Source: an uncultured Anaerococcus sp. (GTDB taxonomy: Bacteria; Bacillota; Clostridia; Tissierellales; Peptoniphilaceae). Taken from it: DNA of 18,808 nt. Position numbers and translations under genes: made by a program. Positions 12,944-18,808 of the stretch are shown in pieces. Every line of letters starts with the position of its first letter. Positions within the stretch are counted from its first letter, which is position 1. Where the stretch lies: positions 1-18,808 of the forward strand of contig NZ_CALTUX010000033.1 of the NCBI RefSeq assembly GCF_943912825.1, given 5' to 3'. Under the pieces are notes generated by a model. It did no database searches, had not been told where the DNA came from, and saw only the letters and a program-made list of their open reading frames with translations.

Positions 12944-13196
12944 TTGTATTAGCTATCTCTATCCTTAGTAATTTTGACATTCCGATGCCTAAAAATCTCA
13001 ATCTAGCCATAATATATCTTCTATATAAACTCTACATCTCAGTAGGTACAGAATCCTTATTTGTACTCGTGCGTCAGGAAATTTTTTTAACGGCATCTCC
13101 ATTTACAAAATCTCCCAACCTTGGCGGTGTTATTCTGTATTCTAAGAGAATGGAAACCTCCAAGCAGTCCTAAGGCTTGTTTGCTTTCGCAAACAT
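12944..13196 (-). ncRNA. Conserved core of E2, candidate structured RNA
   Basis: The reverse complement aligns base by base to 4240-4491, with one extra A in the first hairpin loop (GTTTGC-GAAA-GCAAAC). The candidate pseudoknot is kept: GGAGAT pairs with ATTTCC through a G-U pair, and loop CGTTA can pair with TGACG. A 26-codon frame starting M-A-R-L-R-F-L-G lies at its 3' end, but in E1 the equivalent ATG is TGG and the changes are not mainly silent, so I treat the locus as RNA rather than coding. Confidence 0.45.
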
Positions 13197-13252
13197 TGCG
13201 ATTAGTGGGTTTAGATAAGAGAGCTTTAAGATATACTTAACTAAAATCGTTA

Positions 13253-13334
13253 ATTATTTCAAAGCAAGTCAGCGTCCAAAAATTTTGTTGAGCGTAGCGA
13301 ATCTAAATTTTTAGCTGACGTGATTTGAAATAAT
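13253..13334 (-). repeat. Long interrupted hairpin preceding the E2 core
   Basis: ATTATTTCAAA and TTTGAAATAAT form the base, and GTCAGC/GCTGAC the upper stem, separated by a small internal loop; AAAAATTT/AAATTTTT continues upward. The equivalent structure in E1 is 4059-4203, with different bases but the same layout and the same internal mismatch position. Confidence 0.7.
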
Positions 13335-13447
13335 AGATTTTGAACCAGAATGAGTAGCAGTCAGGTCTAACAAAGAAGATTGCCATCGGCAATCTTCTTT
13401 TTGCTCTCTGCAAGAGTCGCTTGTGGGGTGTAACGAAGAGGGGGTGT

Positions 13448-13499
13448 AAGGGGGAGGGCGATGAGGACCCATGCGAAAGGGTCCTTGGCCCTCCCCCTT
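13448..13499 (-). repeat. GC-rich two-tier hairpin of E2, 5' end
   Basis: Outer arms GGGGGAGGGC / GCCCTCCCCC, internal loop, inner stem AGGACCC/GGGTCCT and loop TTTCGCAT. It matches the hairpin of E0 (5-52). Confidence 0.8.
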
Positions 13500-13587
13500 T
13501 GGCGAAGTCATCAGCTTGATGACAACCATTTTATACGTGATAAAATTCCGAAGAATTAAAGTAAATAATACTATTATCTTGGATAAT

Positions 13588-13620
13588 AAAAAACGGGTTA
13601 TTAGGGAAACTCCCTAATAA
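13588..13620 (-). terminator. Terminator of the carD-metK operon, overlapping the metK stop codon
   Basis: TTATTAGGGA pairs with TCCCTAATAA around three bases, then CCCG and TTTTTT follow on the minus strand. The metK stop codon TAG lies inside the left arm, and the T-run touches the terminal palindrome of E2. Confidence 0.8.
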
Positions 13621-14783
13621 TTCCTAAGGTCTTGGACCTTATCCAACCTCTCCCATGTGAATTCTTCTTCATCCCTTCCAAAATGTCCGTAGGCGGCTGT
13701 TTTTTTGTAGATTGGGCGTCTTAGGTCTAGGTTTGCTATTATGGCTGCTGGTCTGAAGTCGAAGTTTTCTTCTAGGATTTCTAGGAGTTTTTCATCATCG
13801 TATTTGCCTGTGCCAAAGCTATCTACATAGATTGATAGGGGTTTTGCTACTCCTATGGCGTAGGATACTCCTATTTCCAGCTTATCTGCCAGGCCTGCTG
13901 CTACCATGTTTTTGGCTGCGAATCTTGCCATATAAGCTGCTGACCTGTCTACCTTTGTTGGGTCTTTGCCTGAAAATGCTCCACCGCCTGCTTTTGAGTA
14001 GCCGCCGTAGGAGTCTACTATTATTTTTCTTCCTGTTAGTCCACTATCTCCCTTTGGGCCGCCTATTACGAATTTGCCTGTTGGGTTGATGTAGATTTTG
14101 GTGTTTTCATCTATTAATTTTTCATCTACTACTGCCTTTATGACATGATTTATGATGTCTTCTCTTATTTTTTCTAAGGATACTTCTTCCTTGTGTTGGC
14201 TTGAGATGACTATGGAGTCAATTCTTACTAGCTTATCATCATCATATTCTACTGTTACCTGGGTCTTGCCATCTGGTCTTAGGTAATCTAGGATACCTTC
14301 TTTTCTAACTTGGGCTAGTCTTTTAGCTAGGGCTTGGGCCATAGCTACTGATACTGGAAGGTATGAGTCTGTTTCATTGTCTGCATAACCAAAGACCATA
14401 CCTTGGTCTCCTGCTCCTATTTGATCAAATGGGTCAGAGCCTTCTTTATATTCGCTTGCCTTATCTACACCTTGGGCTATGTCTGCTGATTGCTCGATTA
14501 GGCTGGTTAGAACTGCTACATTTTCATAGTCAAAGCCTGTATCTCCATCTGTATAGCCAATTTCTTTTATAGTCTCTCTTACTATAGATTCTATTGGGGC
14601 ATAGGCTTCTGTTGAGATTTCCCCTACTACTAGAACAAGGCCTGTGGTTGTTACTGTCTCACAGGCTACTCTTGAGTTTTTATCTTGTCTTAGACATTCA
14701 TCTAAGATAGCATCTGATATTTGATCGCAGACCTTATCTGGATGGCCTTCTGTTACTGATTCGCTGGTTATTAGTTTTCTCAT
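13614..14783 (-). CDS. metK: S-adenosylmethionine synthetase, 389 aa
   Basis: The enzyme makes SAM from methionine and ATP. Signatures are E-G-H-P-D-K near the N-terminus, the ATP motif G-A-G-D-Q-G-M-V-F-G, G-G-P-x-G-D-S-G-L-T-G-R-K, and G-G-G-A-F-S-G-K-D-P-T-K-V-D-R-S-A-A-Y. Length fits the family (about 385-400). The start at 14783 overlaps the ispF stop (ATGA) with AAAGGAGAAAAA before it. It is the last gene of carD-yacL-ispD-ispF-metK. No SAM riboswitch lies directly upstream, although one controls the SAM hydrolase-ECF operon in the same window. Confidence 0.98.
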   Translation of the reverse strand: MRKLITSESVTEGHPDKVCDQISDAILDECLRQDKNSRVACETVTTTGLVLVVGEISTEAYAPIESIVRETIKEIGYTDGDTGFDYENVAVLTSLIEQSADIAQGVDKASEYKEGSDPFDQIGAGDQGMVFGYADNETDSYLPVSVAMAQALAKRLAQVRKEGILDYLRPDGKTQVTVEYDDDKLVRIDSIVISSQHKEEVSLEKIREDIINHVIKAVVDEKLIDENTKIYINPTGKFVIGGPKGDSGLTGRKIIVDSYGGYSKAGGGAFSGKDPTKVDRSAAYMARFAAKNMVAAGLADKLEIGVSYAIGVAKPLSIYVDSFGTGKYDDEKLLEILEENFDFRPAAIIANLDLRRPIYKKTAAYGHFGRDEEEFTWERLDKVQDLRNY

Positions 14784-15256
14784 TTTTTCTCCTTTAGGTA
14801 AACTATAGCTCTTGCTTCTATGCCTAGGCCCTGACCTGTAAAGCCTAATTTCTCGCTGGTTGAGGCCTTTACTGATACATTTTCTATGTCAGTTTTTAGG
14901 TGGCTTGCCAGTAATTTTATTATTTCTTCTCTTTTTGGTGATATTTTTGGCATTTCACAGATTATTACTGAGTCTATGTTGCCTATTTCATAGCCCATGT
15001 CTTCCATTTTTCCGACTACCCTATCTAAAAGATCTATGGAATATATGTCCTTGTAGGCTGGGTCTGTATCTGGGAAGAGATTGCCAATATCTGGAAGGGC
15101 TAGGGCACCAAGTATGGCATCCATTATGGCATGGGTTAGGACATCTGCGTCCGAATGACCTAGGAGCCCTTTTTCATAATCAAATTTGACTCCACCTAGG
15201 ATTAAGTCTCTTCCTTCTACTAATTTGTGGACGTCATAGCCAATTCCTACTCTCAT
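14780..15256 (-). CDS. ispF: 2-C-methyl-D-erythritol 2,4-cyclodiphosphate synthase, 158 aa
   Basis: This is the fifth enzyme of the MEP isoprenoid pathway. The metal-binding G-Y-D-V-H-K at residues 6-11 and the G-H-S-D-A-D-V-L-T-H-A-I-M-D-A segment are typical, as are the F-P-D-T-D region and the C-terminal K-A-S-T-S-E-K-L-G-F-T-G-Q-G. Length is typical (about 157). It overlaps both neighbours by four bases (ATGA), so translation is coupled from ispD through metK. Confidence 0.97.
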   Translation of the reverse strand: MRVGIGYDVHKLVEGRDLILGGVKFDYEKGLLGHSDADVLTHAIMDAILGALALPDIGNLFPDTDPAYKDIYSIDLLDRVVGKMEDMGYEIGNIDSVIICEMPKISPKREEIIKLLASHLKTDIENVSVKASTSEKLGFTGQGLGIEARAIVYLKEKK

Positions 15257-15957
15257 TTTTCTTCCTTTCTTAAAAAGCCTTCGCCAAAGATTATATCTTC
15301 TTGGGTTGTGATTTTTATGTTTTGATATTCACCTTCTACGATTTTGACTGGTGTTTTCTTGTCAAAAAATTCGAAAAGTTGGCTGTCATCTGTGACTTTG
15401 GCCTCGCTTGTCATGTATTTTTCATAAAGGGTCTTGATTTTTTCTACCTCAAAGGCTTGGGGTGTTTGGATATTATATACAAAGTCCCTGTTTGGGGTGA
15501 AGTCTACCTCTCCCCTCTCATTGGCTACTTTTATGGTATCCTTAGCCTTTGTTGCAGCTATGGCTGCCTTATAATTATCCATTTCTTTTAATGTTCTTCT
15601 AAATAGTTCTAAGCTTGCAAAAGGTCTTACCCCATCGTGGGTTAAGACCAGTTGACTTTTTTTATTTAAGGCCAAGAGGCCCTTGTATGTTGACTCTTCA
15701 CGGCTTTTGCCGCCCTTTACTATCTTTATTCTGACATCATTTATTTTTTCTACTAGGCTAGCAGCCATTTTCCTGTCTTCTTCTCTTATGACTAGGATTA
15801 TTTCGTCAAATTCAAATAATGAGCTGACTTTTTCTAGGGTTATTTCCAGGATTTTCTTGCCTGCTATTTCTATATAAGGCTTGTTGGTGGCAAGACCCAT
15901 CCTAAGTCCAGAGCCTGCTGCTGTTATGATAGCTGATAGGTATTTTCCTTTATACAT
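15253..15957 (-). CDS. ispD: 2-C-methyl-D-erythritol 4-phosphate cytidylyltransferase, 234 aa
   Basis: This MEP-pathway enzyme joins CTP and MEP. The nucleotide-binding start A-I-I-T-A-A-G-S-G-L-R-M-G is present, then L-T-H-D-G-V-R-P-F, A-T-K-A-K-D-T-I-K, and V-T-D-D-S near the C-terminal part. Length is typical. ATG 15957 lies within GATGTATAA, overlapping the end of yacL by eight bases, with AAGGAGCGAGG as ribosome site. The usual partner ispF follows directly. Confidence 0.96.
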   Translation of the reverse strand: MYKGKYLSAIITAAGSGLRMGLATNKPYIEIAGKKILEITLEKVSSLFEFDEIILVIREEDRKMAASLVEKINDVRIKIVKGGKSREESTYKGLLALNKKSQLVLTHDGVRPFASLELFRRTLKEMDNYKAAIAATKAKDTIKVANERGEVDFTPNRDFVYNIQTPQAFEVEKIKTLYEKYMTSEAKVTDDSQLFEFFDKKTPVKIVEGEYQNIKITTQEDIIFGEGFLRKEEK

Positions 15958-17053
15958 CCTCGCTCCTTACAAATATCATCCTGCCTGCAGATGTTTGAAG
16001 GACGGATGTTACTTTGGCATTTATAACCTGATCTATGAGGTCTGCCCCATCTTCTACGACTACCATGGTTCCATCTTCTAAATATCCTACACCTTGATTT
16101 TTGCCCTTACCTTCTTTGATTACCTCTATTTGCATTAGCTCACCTGGTATTACTACTGGTTTTAGAGCATTGGCTAGGTCATTTATATTAAGGATTGGTA
16201 TGCCTTGTACATTGGCTACCTTGCTTAGGTTGTAGTCGTTGGTAAAGACCTTAGCTCCCAAATCTAGGGCTAATTTTAAGAGTTTGGCATCTACTTCTTT
16301 TATGTCTTCGTAGTCCTTATCTAAAACTTTTAGATTAATCTTATCTGTTTCTTGGATTTTCTTGATTATATCAAGTCCCCTGCGACCTCTTTCTCTTTTT
16401 AGGTCATCTGGACTATCTGCTATATGCTGGAGCTCTTCTAGGACAAATTCTGTCACTATAAGCTCACCTTCCAAAAAGTCTGTATTTATTATATCAAGGA
16501 TTCTTCCATCTATTATTACAGATGTATCGAGAACCTTTGGACTTGCGGTCATATTTGCCCTGTCAAAGGCTATTTTTTCTTTTTTTTCTTTTTTATCTTC
16601 CTTTGACCTTGTCATAAAGGCTATTAGGTCATCTGCATTTCTTATAGCAAGTCTCCATCCAAGATAACCAAAACCGATATATAATAAAATAGATAATAGC
16701 ACAAAAATAGAATTTCCTACAACAGGTAGGGAAAGTTTGGTTAATGGGGTTGACGCTAATGCTGCTACTAAGAAGCCTAGAATTATACCAAGTACGCCTA
16801 TAACAAGGTTTGCTGCTGGCAATTTACTAATCTTCTTTTCTAAGCTTGAAAAACTTATTGTTGCTTTGTTGGCAATTGGGTCTGCAATTAAATAAAAAAT
16901 AAATGCAAATAAAGCTGATGCTAGAATATTAGCCCCTATAAATAATTTGCCGCTATTAGGGATAAACCCAAAAGCGGCGTTAACTACTTTTAAGACTACT
17001 ATTCCAAGAACAGCTCCGATTAGCGTGAAAACTAATCTGATTATTCTCTTCAT
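15950..17053 (-). CDS. yacL: PIN/TRAM-domain membrane protein, YacL family, 367 aa
   Basis: Four hydrophobic segments (about residues 4-26, 38-58, 81-101 and 113-135) anchor the protein. A PIN nuclease domain follows, starting K-V-L-D-T-S-V-I-I-D-G-R at about 173, with further acidic positions in V-L-E-E-L-Q-H-I-A-D-S and V-F-T-N-D-Y-N-L. A TRAM-like C-terminus (about 310-367) contains G-V-G-Y-L-E-D-G-T-M-V-V-V. Length equals the B. subtilis YacL class. The PIN fold implies RNase activity, but a cellular target is not established to my knowledge. Its place ahead of ispD-ispF is conserved in Firmicutes. Confidence 0.94.
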   Translation of the reverse strand: MKRIIRLVFTLIGAVLGIVVLKVVNAAFGFIPNSGKLFIGANILASALFAFIFYLIADPIANKATISFSSLEKKISKLPAANLVIGVLGIILGFLVAALASTPLTKLSLPVVGNSIFVLLSILLYIGFGYLGWRLAIRNADDLIAFMTRSKEDKKEKKEKIAFDRANMTASPKVLDTSVIIDGRILDIINTDFLEGELIVTEFVLEELQHIADSPDDLKRERGRRGLDIIKKIQETDKINLKVLDKDYEDIKEVDAKLLKLALDLGAKVFTNDYNLSKVANVQGIPILNINDLANALKPVVIPGELMQIEVIKEGKGKNQGVGYLEDGTMVVVEDGADLIDQVINAKVTSVLQTSAGRMIFVRSEDV

Positions 17054-17062
17054 AATATCTCC

Positions 17063-17542
17063 TTATAAACCGATAGACTCATCTATCATCTTTTCTGCCT
17101 CTTCTTTGTCTAGAGAACCCACCATGACTAACTCGCTAGCAAGGATTCTCCTTGCCCTATTAAGAAGCTTTTTCTCAGTTGTTGAAAGTCCCTTATCGCT
17201 ATCCAAAATCGCTAGATTTCTAACCATCTTAGCAATCTCAAAAATATCACCAGTCTTTAGAATATCTTGATTGTCCCTATATCTTTTGGTCCAATTAGTA
17301 TTCATCTCTGTTGGCTTGTCATCTAGGATTTGTAAAACTTCTTTTCCTTCTTCCTTGGAAATAATACCTCTGATGTTCATTTCACCTATTTTCTCAGCCG
17401 GAATTGATATATCCATATCTCCAATAGGCATCTTTAGAATAAAATATTCCTTCTCCTCGCCCATAAAAGTCATCTTTTCAATGGCATCAATCACGCCAGC
17501 CCCGTGCAATGGGTACACTATCTTATCGCCTACTTTAAACAT
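17063..17542 (-). CDS. carD: CarD-family transcription regulator, 159 aa
   Basis: The N-terminal Tudor-like RNA-polymerase-interacting domain starts F-K-V-G-D-K-I-V-Y-P-L-H-G-A-G-V-I. The C-terminal helical DNA-binding part contains N-W-T-K-R-Y-R-D-N and L-S-T-T-E-K-K-L-L-N-R-A-R. CarD proteins bind the polymerase beta subunit and stabilise open complexes. Length is typical (about 160). The ATG follows CCTAGGAGGT. It is the first gene of the operon that continues with yacL nine bases further on. Confidence 0.95.
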   Translation of the reverse strand: MFKVGDKIVYPLHGAGVIDAIEKMTFMGEEKEYFILKMPIGDMDISIPAEKIGEMNIRGIISKEEGKEVLQILDDKPTEMNTNWTKRYRDNQDILKTGDIFEIAKMVRNLAILDSDKGLSTTEKKLLNRARRILASELVMVGSLDKEEAEKMIDESIGL

Positions 17543-17567
17543 ATAACCTCCTAGGTTCTCTAGTAGT

Positions 17568-17576
17568 ATTATACCA
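17568..17576 (-). promoter_or_regulatory. Promoter of the carD-yacL-ispDF-metK operon
   Basis: TGGTATAAT on the minus strand is a perfect extended -10 about 25 bases upstream of the carD start. No strong -35 is seen at the usual distance. Confidence 0.7.
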
Positions 17577-17632
17577 TAAATTTAAAAATACGCTTTAAGC
17601 AATATTACAGTATATTCCAAAAAATATTTTTA

Positions 17633-18532
17633 TCAATCTTTAAGGCCAGTTTTTATGTTAATTCTTTTATGGATAACCTCAATGTTGGCATCTGTAGTTT
17701 TGCCACCAAAGTCACCATCAAGCGACCAGGAGACTTCTTCATCAGTCTTTACCCTAAGGCTAGATGCCTGGCGCCTAATAACAAAATCATTTGACTCATT
17801 ATTAGTAAGAGCCTGGATTGTCTTATTTAGGTCAATAAGGCTCTCAGGCTTTTTAACCAGGGTAATCTCAAAAAGCCCATCAGAAAGGCCAACCTCTCCA
17901 TCAAAAATATCAGTAAAACCACCCACAGAAATAGAATTAGAAGCCATAAAATGGATGAAATCACCCTTAATAAGCTCATGGTCAACTTCAATTTCTGCCT
18001 GGTAGGATTTCATAGATTGGATAGGAAGTAAATTCTTAAGTCCTTCAACAATATAGGCAGAGCGGCCCAAAATATTTTTCATATCTTGATCTGTTGAAAA
18101 ACTTATATCAGAAAGAGCTCCAAAGGCTGCCACATAGACAAAATACTTATCATCAATCTTTCCAACATCAATCCTCTTAACCTTGCCTCTTACCGCAGTT
18201 CTAGTCGCCTTATCTATTTCTGGAGAAATATTTATAGACCTAGAAAAATCATTGGTAGAACCTGTAGGTATATAGGAAAAAGTCGGATCAATATCAGCTC
18301 TAAGAGCTGCAGAAACAGCCTCATCCAAAGTCCCATCTCCACCAGATACAAGGATATTATCAAAGTCCTTTCCATACTTTTCAACAATCTCACGACAATC
18401 CCCTGGCTTCTGAGTAGCATAAACAGTAGGAAAAATCCCCTTGCTAGATAGGTATTCAATAATAGAAGAAAGACTATTCTGAATAGCCCTCTGGCCAGAG
18501 TTTGGATTATAAACAAATAACATTTTTTTCAT
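17633..18532 (-). CDS. Diacylglycerol kinase family lipid kinase (DgkB/YegS type), 299 aa
   Basis: The catalytic DAGK fold begins F-V-Y-N-P-N-S-G, followed by the nucleotide-binding V-S-G-G-D-G-T-L-D-E-A-V and I-P-T-G-S-T-N-D-F-S-R-S. The C-terminal lobe ends with S-L-D-G-D-F-G-G, as in the family. Members phosphorylate diacylglycerol or related lipids at the inner membrane face to return it to phospholipid synthesis. Length is normal. ATG 18532 has AAGGTGATTTT before it. It stands alone between the repeat copy E3 and the carD operon. No terminator is visible in the 56 bases before the carD promoter. Confidence 0.92.
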   Translation of the reverse strand: MKKMLFVYNPNSGQRAIQNSLSSIIEYLSSKGIFPTVYATQKPGDCREIVEKYGKDFDNILVSGGDGTLDEAVSAALRADIDPTFSYIPTGSTNDFSRSINISPEIDKATRTAVRGKVKRIDVGKIDDKYFVYVAAFGALSDISFSTDQDMKNILGRSAYIVEGLKNLLPIQSMKSYQAEIEVDHELIKGDFIHFMASNSISVGGFTDIFDGEVGLSDGLFEITLVKKPESLIDLNKTIQALTNNESNDFVIRRQASSLRVKTDEEVSWSLDGDFGGKTTDANIEVIHKRINIKTGLKD

Positions 18533-18607
18533 AAAATCACCTTTTCTTAGGGCAAATTGCCTAAATCACCAATAATATATATTTGATTTTACTACTAAAT
18601 ATTGAAA

Positions 18608-18630
18608 TTTTTAGGGGCTTCCCCTAAAAA
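18608..18630 (+). repeat. Terminator-like hairpin outside element copy E3
   Basis: TTTTTAGGGG and CCCCTAAAAA pair perfectly around a three-base CTT-type loop, about 11 bases before the terminal palindrome. The same arrangement stands outside E1 (4748-4768) and E2 (13598-13620). Which gene it would terminate is outside the window. Confidence 0.6.
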
Positions 18631-18640
18631 TCCCTGGTTT

Positions 18641-18808
18641 ATTATCCAAGATAATAATATTTTCTTTATTTTAATAAATGGTAATTATTTAGTGTTTTTC
18701 TTCGTAATTTAATCTTATAATAAATTATTTCTATTTACTATTGAATCTTCGTCTAAAGGGGAGGCCCAAGGACCCTTTCGCATGGGTCCTCATCGGCCTC
18801 CCCTTAAA
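18641..18808 (-). repeat. Left end of a further foldback repeat copy (E3, truncated by the window end)
   Basis: The copy starts with ATTATCCAAGATAAT, then a TTCTTCG box, the ATTGAATCTTCGTCTAAAGG junction of 3'-type ends, and the GC hairpin 18756-18805 with loop TTTCGCAT. By analogy with E2 its core should read on the minus strand, beyond the window. Confidence 0.8.

Larger units (their letters stand above)
12706..13587 (-). mobile_element. Foldback repeat element, complete copy E2 (inverted relative to E1)
   Basis: This 882-base gene-free stretch is the second complete copy. Its core reads on the minus strand. The 5'-type end is at the right: palindrome ATTATCTTGGATAAT (13573-13587), the GTCATCA/TGATGAC hairpin (near 13507-13523), GC hairpin 13448-13499, hairpin 13372-13400, then a long interrupted hairpin 13253-13334. 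The 3'-type end is at the left: hairpin 12904-12921, GC hairpin 12798-12847, TTCTTCG box and the palindrome half at 12706-12717. The difference in length from E1 (81 bases) is about the size of the enlarged apical region of the long hairpin in E1. It separates two minus-strand operons. No transposase is present. Confidence 0.75.

Noticed and set aside
12985..13173. 62-codon plus-strand frame in element E2
   Set aside because: It is antisense to the conserved core and has no counterpart in E1.
13311..13529. 72-codon minus-strand frame
   Set aside because: It crosses several hairpins of element E2, starts without a ribosome site and has no counterpart in E1.
16648..16660. Further ATCCAAGATA motif
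   Set aside because: It lies inside the yacL reading frame, lacks the palindromic extension and has no element nearby; likely chance.
18232..18516. 94-codon minus-strand frame rich in leucine
   Set aside because: It is a shadow of the lipid kinase gene in another frame on the same strand.

Overview
The window looks like the chromosome of a low-GC, Gram-positive-type anaerobe, most likely of the Peptoniphilaceae (Anaerococcus/Peptoniphilus-like Tissierellia). That reading rests on the AT-rich sequence, strong AGGAGG-type ribosome sites, lipoproteins with a lipobox, ECF vitamin transporters, SAM-I and FMN riboswitches, and the carD-yacL-ispD-ispF order common in clostridia. The genus is inference. 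No rRNA, tRNA, CRISPR array, transposase or phage gene was seen.

Layout. (1) 1-144 is the right end of a dispersed repeat. It is followed by a 93-residue stand-alone FakA/YloV middle domain (160-441), a degenerate duplication of its 3' end and a shared terminator. (2) 608-3005 holds two divergently transcribed lipoproteins. (3) 3040-3720 is a YgjP-type metallopeptidase. (4) 3763-4725 is a full copy of the repeat element. (5) 4774-8886, on the minus strand, is a SAM-I riboswitch followed by a SAM hydrolase, an ECF S component, a double ABC ATPase and EcfT. (6) 8999-9840 is ribU with an FMN riboswitch and a consensus promoter. (7) 9846-10508 is an orphan atypical response regulator. (8) 10851-12589 is an mreB/mbl gene overlapping gpmA. 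(9) 12706-13587 is a second full copy of the repeat element, inverted relative to the first. (10) 13614-17576 is the operon carD-yacL-ispD-ispF-metK. (11) 17633-18532 is a diacylglycerol-kinase-family lipid kinase. (12) 18641-18808 is the left end of a further repeat copy.

The genes are mainly core metabolism and envelope functions: riboflavin uptake under FMN control, a SAM-riboswitch-controlled transport and SAM-cleavage operon, the isoprenoid (MEP) steps IspD and IspF linked to SAM synthesis, glycolysis, and cell shape.

The unusual content is the repeat family, which fills about 11% of the window. It comprises two full copies (963 and 882 bp) and two partial ones. Each complete copy is a foldback: both ends carry a palindrome built on TATC-CAA-GATA, an AT-rich segment with a TTCTTCG box, a two-tier GC-rich hairpin and a second small hairpin. 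Between the ends lies a conserved, near-ungapped core of about 252 nt that reads in one direction and looks like a structured RNA with a possible pseudoknot. Paired arms differ between copies while pairing is kept, which argues that structure is under selection. I do not recognise this element as a named family; it is the best candidate for something undescribed here.
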